This document shows positions 18,100-27,891 of a stretch of DNA of 64,000 nt, piece by piece. The notes beneath the pieces are model-generated. The model was not told where the DNA came from. It made no database searches and saw only the letters and a program-made list of their open reading frames with translations. A program made the translations under genes and the position numbers. The DNA is from Desulfovibrio desulfuricans (lineage in GTDB: Bacteria > Desulfobacterota > Desulfovibrionia > Desulfovibrionales > Desulfovibrionaceae): the NCBI RefSeq assembly GCF_024460775.1, contig NZ_JANFYZ010000006.1, positions 62,001 to 126,000 on the forward strand, read 5' to 3'. Numbering within the stretch: position 1 is the stretch's first letter; the number at the start of each line of letters is the position of its first letter.

Positions 18100-18384
18100 A
18101 TGGATTTTAATCAATTTTCATTCTTGGGTACATTCGTCACCCCGGAAGGTGAGTGTATATGGGGAATGTCTAAACGGTCTTATTGCCGTGTAGCCTTCGC
18201 GTCAGGTGCATTTGCACGTTTCTTGGGCTTCACTGGATTAATTGCAACACCTCAACGCCTGATCGACCCTAGAAGTAACCAACCTTGGCAAAAGCCCGGC
18301 TCCTGGGGGTGGTATCGGCACAAAAAAATTTTCCAAACCAAGGCAGCGGTCGAGGAAGCCGCCAAGCGTGCCGCTGAAAAATGA
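18100..18384 (+). CDS. Hypothetical protein, last rightward prophage gene
   Basis: 94 residues from the ATG at 18100, with GGAGG five bases upstream; a GTG at 18085 is an alternative. Aromatic-rich (WQKPGSWGWYRHKKIF). No known family. A terminator follows within a few bases, closing the early operon. Confidence 0.6.
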   Translation: MDFNQFSFLGTFVTPEGECIWGMSKRSYCRVAFASGAFARFLGFTGLIATPQRLIDPRSNQPWQKPGSWGWYRHKKIFQTKAAVEEAAKRAAEK

Positions 18385-18386
18385 TG

Positions 18387-18414
18387 AAAAGGGAGGTTTC
18401 ACCCTCCCTTTTTT
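18387..18414 (+). terminator. Terminator of the early prophage operon
   Basis: AAAGGGAGG and CCTCCCTTT pair around a six-base loop, followed by T6. It lies directly after the last prophage gene. Confidence 0.85.
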
Positions 18415-18420
18415 CGTTGC

Positions 18421-18530
18421 ACTATCTGCAATCTATTTGCACAGACGTTTCCCGATATATCCCGCCCAATCCCGGATTATCCCGCCTCTTTTCCACTAGT
18501 TATTACGTTACCCATCACCTTGCCGCGCGC
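18421..18530. mobile_element. Right end of the Mu-like prophage (junction zone)
   Basis: A+T-rich segment between the last phage gene and G+C-rich host DNA. Two 17-base direct repeats, TCCCGATATATCCCGCC (18450-18466) and TCCCGGATTATCCCGCC (18470-18486), are exactly 20 bases apart and differ at three positions, as expected of transposase-binding sites at a Mu-type end. The terminal base cannot be fixed without the left end, which lies outside the window; composition changes at about 18.52 kb. Confidence 0.5.
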
Positions 18531-18647
18531 CGCGCAGGCGTCCCAAGCTCCGCCTGAGGGCGGAATCCAGTGCCCGAAGGGCAGTAAAGATTAAAGGCTC
18601 ATCCCACGCCGGGGAGGCGAAATCGCCGCCTCGCAGGCAGCTCCCCC
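18531..18647. other. Host spacer downstream of hflX with small hairpins
   Basis: Contains short inverted repeats, for example GAGGCG/CGCCTC and GCCC-TTC-GGGC, but no T-run and no gene. The prophage appears to have inserted here, just downstream of the hflX stop. Confidence 0.45.
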
Positions 18648-20297
<1,650 letters not shown>

Positions 20298-20428
20298 GTT
20301 ACCTTCTGGCTTTGGGATGGGAAGCTCCTGAACGAAAAAATGTTAAACCGCACCCGCAACCACTGTACCTCAAAAGGGGCAGGGCTGCGGGTGCGTGAAC
20401 AAATGCGGTGAGTGGGCTGTGTACAAGC

Positions 20429-21016
20429 CTAGGGACGCAGATACGAGGTGATCAGGGCATCGTAGCGCGAGGTTGCCTCAAAAGCACGCGATGCCATAAC
20501 CTGCCGGAACTCAAGGCCCACTGTGGTATCTTTTTCCATTTCTTCCATGGCGGCGGTGTACCACTGCGGCGAGGGCAGCACCAGGATGCTGTGGAAGTTC
20601 TTGGCCGCAGCGCGCAGCATGCAGGGGCCGCCGATGTCAATTTCCTCCACGGCCTGCTCAAGGGAGAGGTGGCGTTCCACCGCGCCCGCAAAGTCGTAAA
20701 GGTTGACGCAGACAAGGTCAAAGGGGCGAATGCCCTTTTCTGACAGGGTCTGCATGTGCTGCGGCTCGTCCTTGTTGGCCAGAATGCCCGCATGAATCTT
20801 GGGGTGCAGGGTTTTGACCCGGCCACCCAGAATCTCGGGGAATCCTGTGACGGTGCTTACTGCGGTGACGGACAGCCCGGCCGCCTCAAGGGCCTTCTGG
20901 GTGCCGCCGGTAGAGATAAGCTCCACCCCCCGCGAGGTAAGAAACGTGGCAAACTCCACAAGGCCGCTTTTGTCCGTAACGCTCAGAATAGCGCGACGAA
21001 TTGGCAAAATATCCAT
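20429..21016 (-). CDS. purH: IMP cyclohydrolase, stand-alone (PurH N-terminal half)
   Basis: 195 residues from the ATG at 21016 (AAGGAG upstream). It corresponds to the MGS-like IMP cyclohydrolase half of bifunctional PurH: AILSVTDKSG, ISTGGTQKAL, GGRVKTLHPKIHAGIL, VCVNLYDF, IDIGGPCMLRAAAKN. It closes FAICAR to IMP, the last step of purine synthesis. The AICAR formyltransferase half is absent, so a separate enzyme must supply it elsewhere in the genome. Confidence 0.95.
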   Translation of the reverse strand: MDILPIRRAILSVTDKSGLVEFATFLTSRGVELISTGGTQKALEAAGLSVTAVSTVTGFPEILGGRVKTLHPKIHAGILANKDEPQHMQTLSEKGIRPFDLVCVNLYDFAGAVERHLSLEQAVEEIDIGGPCMLRAAAKNFHSILVLPSPQWYTAAMEEMEKDTTVGLEFRQVMASRAFEATSRYDALITSYLRP

Positions 21017-21054
21017 AAGCGACTCCTTGAAAAATGTCCCGAAAAGGGTTTGGC

Positions 21055-21087
21055 GGCGTATATACGCCCACATTCTTGATACTGCAA
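21055..21087 (-). promoter_or_regulatory. purH promoter with a 14-bp palindrome over the -10 box
   Basis: Leftward TTGCAG (21082-21087), 17 bases, TATATA (21059-21064). The perfect palindrome GGCGTATATACGCC (21055-21068) covers the -10 box, a good place for a repressor site. Confidence 0.55.
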
Positions 21088-21180
21088 AAAGCCCGTTCTG
21101 GCAATGCGTTGCAGACAAAGCCCTCCCTGAGGCCCCTTGCCCGCAAAACAAGGCAAGGCTATGCTGCGGCAGGAGGACGT

Positions 21181-21987
21181 ATGCAGCTCAAGCTTGTTTC
21201 ATGGAATGTCAATGGTCTGCGCGCCGTGGCGGGCAAGCCCGAATGGGAATGGTTTTCGCGCACCGAAGCGCAGGTTGTGGCCTTGCAGGAAACCAAGGCC
21301 CACCCGGACCAGTTGAGTGAAGACGTGCGCGACCCTGACGGATGGGAATCCCACTGGTCGTGGAGCACGGTAAAAAAGGGCTACTCGGGCGTGGCGGTAT
21401 TCAGCAAGATACCTTCGCTGAATGTCAGCGTGGAGCTGCCCCAGCCGGAGTTTCAGGGCGAGGGCCGTCTGCTGCATCTGGAGTATCCGCAGTTCCACTT
21501 TTTTAATGGCTACTTCCCCAACGGCGGCGCGGAAGAACTGGACGACTACGGCAAGCCCACGGGCCGCTTTAAGCGCGTGCCGTACAAGATGGGCTTTTTC
21601 GACGCCTTTCTCACCTATGCGGAAGAATGCCGCAAGAGCAAGCCTATTGTGGTTTGCGGGGATTTTAATATAGCGCACAGGCCCATTGACCTCGCGCGCC
21701 CCAAGCAGAACGAAAAGTATACGGGCTTTTTGCCCGAAGAGCGCGCCTTTCTGGATCGCTTTACGGCCATGGGCTATGTGGACACCTTCCGTCATGTGCA
21801 TGGCGACAAGGCAGACAGCTATTCCTGGTGGTCGTACAAGAGCCGCGCGCGGGAAAAGAACGTGGGCTGGCGTATCGACTATTTCTTTGTATCGCAGGAA
21901 CTTGCACCTGCTGTGCGCGATGCCTGGATTGAAACGGACGTTTTTGGTTCAGATCACTGCCCTGTGGGGTTGTGCCTGGAATTCTAA
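21181..21987 (+). CDS. xth: Exodeoxyribonuclease III
   Basis: 268 residues from the ATG at 21181 with GGAGG upstream. EEP-fold nuclease: SWNVNGLRA with the active-site Asn, LQETKA with the metal-binding Glu, VVCGDFNIAHRPIDL, and the C-terminal GSDHCPV with the catalytic Asp-His. It acts on abasic sites and 3' blocked ends in base excision repair. Divergent from purH, single gene, followed by a strong terminator. Confidence 0.96.
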   Translation: MQLKLVSWNVNGLRAVAGKPEWEWFSRTEAQVVALQETKAHPDQLSEDVRDPDGWESHWSWSTVKKGYSGVAVFSKIPSLNVSVELPQPEFQGEGRLLHLEYPQFHFFNGYFPNGGAEELDDYGKPTGRFKRVPYKMGFFDAFLTYAEECRKSKPIVVCGDFNIAHRPIDLARPKQNEKYTGFLPEERAFLDRFTAMGYVDTFRHVHGDKADSYSWWSYKSRAREKNVGWRIDYFFVSQELAPAVRDAWIETDVFGSDHCPVGLCLEF

Positions 21988-22008
21988 GTACGCAAGTCAT
22001 GTCTATGC

Positions 22009-22046
22009 AGCCGGGCTGGAATCGCTTGATTCCAGCCCGGCTTTTT
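22009..22046 (+). terminator. Terminator after exonuclease III gene
   Basis: 15-bp perfect stem around a GCTT loop, followed by T-rich sequence; 22 bases past the stop codon. Confidence 0.92.
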
Positions 22047-22551
22047 TCCCCCTGATGCCAGTACATTGATGCGCGGCAATCCTGTGCTGGGTAAATCATG
22101 CGCCAACCACAAGCATCAATCATAAACTGCTTATGTATGGCTGGGCGTGCTGGTCCAGCAGCTTTCCGTGATACGCAAAGTCATCCAACGCGCTGACATT
22201 AAGGCCGATTTCGGCGGTATTGCCTTCCTGCAGAAGGGAGCGTAACAGTATCGCTTGTGGCAATGAGCGTGAATATTGCGGTTTTCAACCGCGCAATAGC
22301 CTGAATAACGTTCAAAGAACAGCAGATCCCCACTTTTGAGGCGCTCCGGCAGATGGAGCGCGCCCGCCAGGAACCATCGCCCACCTCGTGGATTTTGTCC
22401 GATACTCCTGAGTGCCAATACGTGGCCTATGTCCTTTTGATTCAGCCCTGCCTTCACCTGCTCTTGGGTTTGCCCCTACTCTGATTTCCCCCTCCTGTCC
22501 CGGAGGGGAAAGGTTACCTTGCCGCGTCTGCGGCGCAGAATGAGGATTGTG
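22047..22551. other. Intergenic region with a possible decayed reading frame
   Basis: No intact gene. On the leftward strand about 22131-22457 reads as protein-like stretches in different frames: GRWFLAGALHLPERLKSGDL in one, and EIGLNVSALDDFAYHGKLL ending in a stop near 22120 in another. This may be a frameshifted remnant, unidentified. The 3' part is the leader of the following molybdoenzyme operon. Confidence 0.3.
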
Positions 22552-24741
22552 ATGAAAAAATATTCCGACTCCACCCCGCCTTTGCTCGCGCACAGGGAAG
22601 TGACCCGGCGCGAGGTTCTCAAGTGGTGTACCGCGCTTGGCGGCGCATCCCTTTTGCCATTGGGCGGTGGTTTGCCCCTTGGCCTGGCCCGTGCAGCCAC
22701 CCAGCCGCCGTATGGCGCGGGCGAGCAGTGCTTTTACTCCGGCTGCGTGGTGAACTGCGGTTCGCAGTGTACGCTGCGCGCCTTTGTCAAAGATGGACGC
22801 GTTACGCGCGTTGAAACCGACAATTCCGATGACGGCCCCAACAACAGGGCCATCCGCGCCTGCCTGCGCGGGCGCTCCATGCGCAAATACACCTATTCCC
22901 CTGACCGCATTAAGTACCCCATGCGGCGCGTACCCGGCGCCAAGCGCGGCGAGGGGAAATTTGAGCGCATTTCATGGGACGAAGCGCTGGACACGGTAGC
23001 CAAGGAATGGGTACGCGTACTGAACACCTACGGGCCGGAGTCCATCCACCGCATGTATGGCTCGGGCACAACGTCCAGCGGCATGACGCGCCGCAACGAA
23101 TTTTTCAGGCTTGCCAATATGCTTGGCGGGCATCTGGACGAATACGGCACATACAGCACGGCCCAGATTTCAGCCGCTATTCCGTATCTCTACGGAATCA
23201 ATGCGGGCAATACCATCAATGACATGGCTAACTCAAAGCTCATTGTCATGTTTGGCTGCAACATTCTTGAAACCCGCCAGAGCGGCGGCGGCCTTTCTTA
23301 TGAGCTGTTTGAAGCCAGAAAAAAAGGCAATGCCCGCATCATCATGGTTGATCCCCGGTATTCGGATTCCATGGCCAAGCTGGGGGACGAATGGGTGCCC
23401 ATCCGCCCCGGTTCTGACGGTGCGCTTATCGCGGCCATTGCCTATGTGCTCATGAACGAAGGGCTGGTTGACCAGCAGTTTGTGGACACCCACTGCCTTG
23501 GTTTTGACGAGGAGCACATGCCCGAGGGCGTGCCCGCAGGCAACAGCTACCGCGCGTACATCATGGGCGAAGGCCCGGATAAAACGGTGAAAACGCCGCA
23601 ATGGGCGGAAACCATCACCGGGTATCCGGCGGAAAAGATCATCCGCCTTGCCCGCGAGATCGGCTCCACCAAGCCCTGCTGCGTCATTCAGGGTTGGGGG
23701 CCGCAGCGCCACGCCAACGGCGACACCATGTCCCGTTCCATTGCCATGCTTGCCATCCTTACCGGCAACGTGGGCATTGCCGGGGGCGGTTCCGGCAGCG
23801 CGGAAAGCGTGAGCCAGATTGGTTTTCCGCGCATGCCCGAAGGCACTAATCCGGTCAAGACGCGCATTTCTTTCTACACATGGGTCAACGCCATTGACGA
23901 CTACACCCAGGTGACGGCCAAAAAGATGGGCCTGCGCAACAAGGAAAAGCTGGATCACGGCATCAAGTTCTTGTGGAACAGCTCTGGCAATGCCCTCATC
24001 AACCAGCATTCGGACATCAATGGCACCCGCAAGATTCTTGAAGATGAAAGCAAGTGCGAGTGCATTGTGGTGGTGGAAAACCGCATGACGGCTTCGGCAA
24101 AATTTGCGGATATCCTCCTGCCTTCCGTGACGCCGCTGGAACAGGACGACATCATCCAACAGGGCTATCAGGTGGATCAGAGCTCCCTGCTCATTGCCCG
24201 CAAGGCCATTGAACCTCTGTTCGAGACCCGGTCGCAGTATGATATCTGCGCGGCCCTGAGCGAAAAAATCGGCAAGCTTCTGGGCCAGCCCGATCTGGCG
24301 GCAAAATATACCGAGGGCCGCAGCCAGCTTGACTGGGTGAAGCTCCTGTACGCCCAGGCACGCGCCAAAAAGTCGGAACTGCCGGAATCCTTTGATGAAG
24401 CTTCAAAGATCGGCCTGTTCAAGTGGTTCCCCATGCCGCAAAAGGTTGCCTTCAAGGCTTTTCGCGACGATCCGGCGGCCAATCCGCTCAAGACGCCTTC
24501 GGGCAAGATCGAAATATTTTCCAAGCGCCTGTGGGATTTGAACCAGACTTGGGAACTGCCCGAGGGCGATGCTATTTACGCCATACCCGTGCATGAGAAA
24601 ACATGGGAAGGCCCGTGCGATTACGAGGGAATGAAAAAGCATCCCTTCCAGCTTATCGGCCACCACTACAAGGGGCGCGCGCATTCAAGCTATGCCAACA
24701 TCCCCTGGCTTGAGCAGGTTGCCCGCAGCAGCTCTGGATGA
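22552..24741 (+). CDS. dmsA: DmsA-like molybdopterin oxidoreductase, frameshifted (N-terminal 729 residues)
   Basis: Start at 22552 with AGGA upstream. Tat signal with Arg19-Arg20 (VTRREVLKW), a 4Fe-4S site at Cys65, Cys69, Cys73 and Cys104, and DmsA-type core motifs (RACLRGRSMRKY, GTYSTAQISAA with the likely Mo-ligand Ser, GGGSGSAESV). Such enzymes reduce S- or N-oxides in the periplasm; the substrate here is not certain. The frame ends early at 24741. One added base in the CCC at 24722-24724 would restore reading into the next frame to give about 818 residues, the normal length. Either a real loss-of-function change or a sequence error. Confidence 0.9.
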   Translation: MKKYSDSTPPLLAHREVTRREVLKWCTALGGASLLPLGGGLPLGLARAATQPPYGAGEQCFYSGCVVNCGSQCTLRAFVKDGRVTRVETDNSDDGPNNRAIRACLRGRSMRKYTYSPDRIKYPMRRVPGAKRGEGKFERISWDEALDTVAKEWVRVLNTYGPESIHRMYGSGTTSSGMTRRNEFFRLANMLGGHLDEYGTYSTAQISAAIPYLYGINAGNTINDMANSKLIVMFGCNILETRQSGGGLSYELFEARKKGNARIIMVDPRYSDSMAKLGDEWVPIRPGSDGALIAAIAYVLMNEGLVDQQFVDTHCLGFDEEHMPEGVPAGNSYRAYIMGEGPDKTVKTPQWAETITGYPAEKIIRLAREIGSTKPCCVIQGWGPQRHANGDTMSRSIAMLAILTGNVGIAGGGSGSAESVSQIGFPRMPEGTNPVKTRISFYTWVNAIDDYTQVTAKKMGLRNKEKLDHGIKFLWNSSGNALINQHSDINGTRKILEDESKCECIVVVENRMTASAKFADILLPSVTPLEQDDIIQQGYQVDQSSLLIARKAIEPLFETRSQYDICAALSEKIGKLLGQPDLAAKYTEGRSQLDWVKLLYAQARAKKSELPESFDEASKIGLFKWFPMPQKVAFKAFRDDPAANPLKTPSGKIEIFSKRLWDLNQTWELPEGDAIYAIPVHEKTWEGPCDYEGMKKHPFQLIGHHYKGRAHSSYANIPWLEQVARSSSG

Positions 24742-25007
24742 ACGAGGCCGATGCGGCGCAGCGCGGCATCAGGCACGATGACATGGTCAAGGTTTTTAAC
24801 GACCGCGGCGCTGTGGTCGTGCGGGTCAAGGTGACGCCGCGCATCATGCCCGGTGTGCTCAGCCTGCCGCAGGGCGCATGGTACACCCCGGACAAAAACG
24901 GCGTGGATCAGGGCGGGTGCATCAACACCCTGACAAAAACGCACATGACCCCCTTGGCCAAGGGCAATCCGCAGCACACCAATCTTGTGGATGTGGTTAA
25001 AATCTAG
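24738..25007 (+). pseudogene. dmsA: C-terminal piece of the frameshifted DmsA-like protein
   Basis: Continues the DmsA-like protein in another frame: PQQLWMNEADAAQRGI just before and at the nominal ATG matches the family, then DMVKVFNDRGAVVV and LPQGAWYTP, the molydopterin-dinucleotide-binding C-domain. The ATG at 24738 is an internal Met of the original protein and has no ribosome site of its own. Without this piece the enzyme should lack part of its cofactor pocket. Confidence 0.85.
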
Positions 25008-25045
25008 CCTGTTGCGCGGAACTGTCTGCATTGAGGAGATTTATT

Positions 25046-25663
25046 GTGAAACAGCCGGCTTTTTATATAGATATGACAGCCTGTACGGGCTGCAAGACAT
25101 GCATGGTGGCCTGCATAGACGGCCATGACCTGCCCCAGGGCGTCATGTGGCGGCGCGTGGCGGAGTACACGGGCGGCAAGTGGGTGCGCCGTGCCAACGG
25201 CACGTATGACCAGAACGTGTTTTCCTACTACACGTCCGTCAGTTGCAACCACTGCCAGAACCCCGTGTGCGTGAAGGTTTGCCCCACCACGGCCATGCAC
25301 AAGGACGAGCAGGGCATTGTGAGCGTGGACCCCGACAAGTGCGTGGGGTGCCGCTATTGCGAGTGGAACTGCCCTTATTCCGCCCCTCAGTATAACAAGC
25401 AGTCGGGCAGAATGACCAAGTGCGATTTCTGCAAGGACAGGCTGGCAGCCGGTCTCAAACCCCTGTGCGTGGAAGCCTGCCCCATGCGGGCCATCCACTT
25501 TGGCGAATATGAAGACCTGAAAAAGCAGTTCGGCGATGCCGTGCATGTGGCTCCGCTGCCGGAACAGAGCGTGACCTCCCCCTGTCTTGTGATTACGCCG
25601 CCCCACAATGCGCAGCCAGTGGGCAGCAACATGGGCAGCATCCGTAATCCGGAGGAGATGTAG
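25046..25663 (+). CDS. dmsB: DmsB-like iron-sulfur subunit
   Basis: 205 residues from a GTG at 25046 with GAGGAG seven bases upstream. Sixteen cysteines in four ferredoxin-type clusters: CTGCKTCMVAC, CNHCQNPVCVKVCP, CVGCRYCEWNCP and CDFCKDR with CVEACP. It passes electrons from the membrane subunit to the molybdopterin subunit. Intact, between dmsA and dmsC. Confidence 0.95.
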   Translation: MKQPAFYIDMTACTGCKTCMVACIDGHDLPQGVMWRRVAEYTGGKWVRRANGTYDQNVFSYYTSVSCNHCQNPVCVKVCPTTAMHKDEQGIVSVDPDKCVGCRYCEWNCPYSAPQYNKQSGRMTKCDFCKDRLAAGLKPLCVEACPMRAIHFGEYEDLKKQFGDAVHVAPLPEQSVTSPCLVITPPHNAQPVGSNMGSIRNPEEM

Positions 25664-25664
25664 C

Positions 25665-26516
25665 ATGGAGTATCTTCAGGAATTTCCGCTGGTATTCTTT
25701 ACCTTGCTGGTGCAGATGGCCGTAGGCATGGTGCTGGTGGGCAAGTGCGTGCTTGGCAACGAAGCCGACCGCGCACTGCGCGAAGGTGTGCGGCGGCAGA
25801 ATGTGGCGGCGCTGCTTCTGTTTGCCGTGGCCGTGATCATCAGTTTTGTGCATCTGGGTACGCCCCTGCATGCGCCCTTTACCCTGCTGCACGTGACGCA
25901 GTCGTGGCTCAGCCGCGAAATCCTCATGATCGGCCTTATGGGTCTTGCCCTGTTGTGGCTGGTGCTGGTTGGGCGCAAAAAGCATGCGGTGGATGGCGAG
26001 AAAAAAGCCATGATCGTGGCGGGCCTGTGCGGTATTGCGCTGCTGTTCGTCATGAGCTGTGTTTACAATCAGTCCACAATGCCCGGCTGGAGCAACTGGA
26101 GCGTTTTTACGGCTTTTCTTGCTTCCATGTGCCTGCTTGGCGGATCCTGGCATGGTGTGGTGCTGAGCCTGCGCAAGGAAGGCGCACCCGTGCGCGCACT
26201 GGGCCCCTGCCTTGTGTGGGCGATACTGGGCCTTGTGCTTATGGCCGTGAGCCTGCCGCTGGCCATGCCCGAGCAGTCTGCCTTCGTCAATCCGGTTTCC
26301 CGTCTGCTGCCTCCGGCGTGCATTGCATGGTCGCACGGCTTGCACGCCCTGGCATCTGGTCTGGGCGTTGTGCTGCTGGCACTGGCTGCGGCCCGTGGCA
26401 TGCAGGGCAAAGGATTTCGCCCGGCTCTGACGGTTCCCGCATTTCTCCTGATTGTTCTGGGCGAAGTGTTCGGGCGGCTTGTGTTCTATCTTTCATATTC
26501 ACGCCTGGGCATGTAG
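25665..26516 (+). CDS. dmsC: DmsC-like membrane anchor
   Basis: 283 residues with eight predicted membrane helices, start at 25665 with GGAGGAG upstream. Matches DmsC: FPLVFFTLLVQMAVGM at the N-terminus, ISFVHLGTPLHAP with a conserved His, and LSREIL. It oxidises menaquinol and anchors DmsAB. Follows dmsB by one base. Confidence 0.93.
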   Translation: MEYLQEFPLVFFTLLVQMAVGMVLVGKCVLGNEADRALREGVRRQNVAALLLFAVAVIISFVHLGTPLHAPFTLLHVTQSWLSREILMIGLMGLALLWLVLVGRKKHAVDGEKKAMIVAGLCGIALLFVMSCVYNQSTMPGWSNWSVFTAFLASMCLLGGSWHGVVLSLRKEGAPVRALGPCLVWAILGLVLMAVSLPLAMPEQSAFVNPVSRLLPPACIAWSHGLHALASGLGVVLLALAAARGMQGKGFRPALTVPAFLLIVLGEVFGRLVFYLSYSRLGM

Positions 26517-26532
26517 GCACGGCAAACTCTAC

Positions 26533-26550
26533 GGGGGCCGTCTGGCCCCC
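26533..26550 (+). promoter_or_regulatory. Stem-loop between dmsC and the chaperone gene
   Basis: GGGGGCC-GTCT-GGCCCCC, a 7-bp G+C stem without a T-run; probably an mRNA processing or stability element that sets the chaperone at a different level. Confidence 0.4.
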
Positions 26551-26562
26551 GCATCATTACAT

Positions 26563-27246
26563 ATGGAACAGGAAAAGTTGACGCAATATGTTGTGGCCTT
26601 GCAGTTCTGCAGCCGCATTTTCCAGAACTCGCCGGATGAAGACCTGCTGCGCGGCGTCATTGGCGGCGGGCTTTTGCAAGGATTTGGCGCTTGGGCCTGT
26701 TTCAGGCCTTCAGAACTGGCTGAAAAGCTGTGGAATGGGGTTCTTGATCCAAAGGGCCACGCTGCCGCCCTTGCGGCAGCCTATCCGGCAGAGGCGGCGC
26801 AGGATTCCTGCCGCGCATTGTATCTGGATCTGCACATGGATCATCTGGCCCTGTTTTCCGGGCCGCAGCCTGCCGCTGCGCCGTGGGAATCCGTGTGGCG
26901 GGAGAAGGATCGCCTGCTTTTTGGCCGCAGAACGCAGGAAGTGCGCGACTGCTACAGGGAGTGGGGCCTAGCCGCAGAACGGGACGGGCACGAGCCCGAG
27001 GACCATCTGGGGCTGGAACTGGCCTTCATTCTTTTTCTTGTGCAGAACATGGGCGGGGCCGTTGCCTCAAGCCAGGGGCAATCCCCGAAGGCGGCATTGG
27101 CGGCTTTTATGGACGGGCACATTCTGGCCTGGGCCGGAGACTGCCTGAAGAAAACTTCGGAATGCGCCAGTACTGTGTTTTACCGCGAAATGTCGGCTCT
27201 TTGTTGCCTGCTGCTCGGAAACGTGCGGGCACTCGTTCAGGAATAG
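26563..27246 (+). CDS. TorD/DmsD-family molybdoenzyme chaperone
   Basis: 227 residues, ATG at 26563. All-helical composition with the family signature EPEDHLGLELAFI (about 145-157). Such chaperones bind the Tat signal of the catalytic subunit and hold it until the cofactor is in place. It is the fourth gene of the operon, so its client is the DmsA-like protein. Confidence 0.87.
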   Translation: MEQEKLTQYVVALQFCSRIFQNSPDEDLLRGVIGGGLLQGFGAWACFRPSELAEKLWNGVLDPKGHAAALAAAYPAEAAQDSCRALYLDLHMDHLALFSGPQPAAAPWESVWREKDRLLFGRRTQEVRDCYREWGLAAERDGHEPEDHLGLELAFILFLVQNMGGAVASSQGQSPKAALAAFMDGHILAWAGDCLKKTSECASTVFYREMSALCCLLLGNVRALVQE

Positions 27247-27280
27247 CCTGTACAGCGCACGCCAAAAGGTTTTTGACCAA

Positions 27281-27324
27281 CAAAAGCCGTTCCTTGCCGA
27301 AAAAGGCGGGAACGGCTTTTGTTT
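27281..27324 (+). terminator. Terminator of the dms operon
   Basis: AAAAGCCGTTCC pairs with GGAACGGCTTTT, with an inner GCC/GGC pair, then GTTT. Lies 35 bases past the chaperone stop. Confidence 0.85.
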
Positions 27325-27406
27325 GAGCAATCTGCCATCAGGCGAAATACAGGGTTGAGCAATTCTCGTTAGAAATTGCTCCGCCGAGGGCGAGGGCAGC
27401 TCCGGT

Positions 27407-27736
27407 CTAGTCCAGCAGGCCCAGCAAACGCGCAACGCGCTGTTCGTTCAGGCCGCTATGCACCTGCACAAGATCCTGACTGTGCTGCATGGCTTCCTGC
27501 TCCACCTGGGCAAGCGCCTGACGCATTTCATCAGAATTGAGCATGTGCGGGGTACCGGGAACAGTCTGTTCCAGAACCGGCGCGGCGGAGGTGCTGACGT
27601 CATCGTCAGCGGGCGCTGCCGGGGCCGCTGGGGTACTTTCTGCCCTGTTCACGGGCAGCATGGAGTTGACCCTTTCCTGAAAGGTAGGAAAAACAGGCCC
27701 CAGATCATTATTGCGAAAACGGAATTCCAGTTCCAT
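27407..27736 (-). CDS. Hypothetical protein
   Basis: 109 residues, ATG at 27736 with GAGGAG seven bases upstream. The middle is Ala/Pro-rich and likely disordered (about 32-60); the C-terminal third is a helix rich in Gln (ALAQVEQEAMQHSQDL). No family recognised. Leftward, between the dms terminator and the membrane fusion protein gene. Confidence 0.65.
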   Translation of the reverse strand: MELEFRFRNNDLGPVFPTFQERVNSMLPVNRAESTPAAPAAPADDDVSTSAAPVLEQTVPGTPHMLNSDEMRQALAQVEQEAMQHSQDLVQVHSGLNEQRVARLLGLLD

Positions 27737-27891
27737 CGGGCTTCTCCTCAGGCTTGACGCAGTGCTGCGTCATTGCACTCGCGCTTGAGCGCGCGGCGGC
27801 CATGTGGAAAAATTGACCGCCTGTTGGTATTGCCCGAAAATATGCAAATATCAGGCCGTTGTGCGCGGCTCTGGTTTGCTGCTGCAAAATT

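Noticed and set aside
18450..18486. Possible CRISPR array from the two phased repeats
   Set aside because: Only two copies, with a 3-base gap between them and no spacers; a transposon-end reading fits better.
24738..25007. Independent small gene after dmsA
   Set aside because: Its sequence is the missing C-terminus of the DmsA-like protein, and its ATG has no ribosome site.
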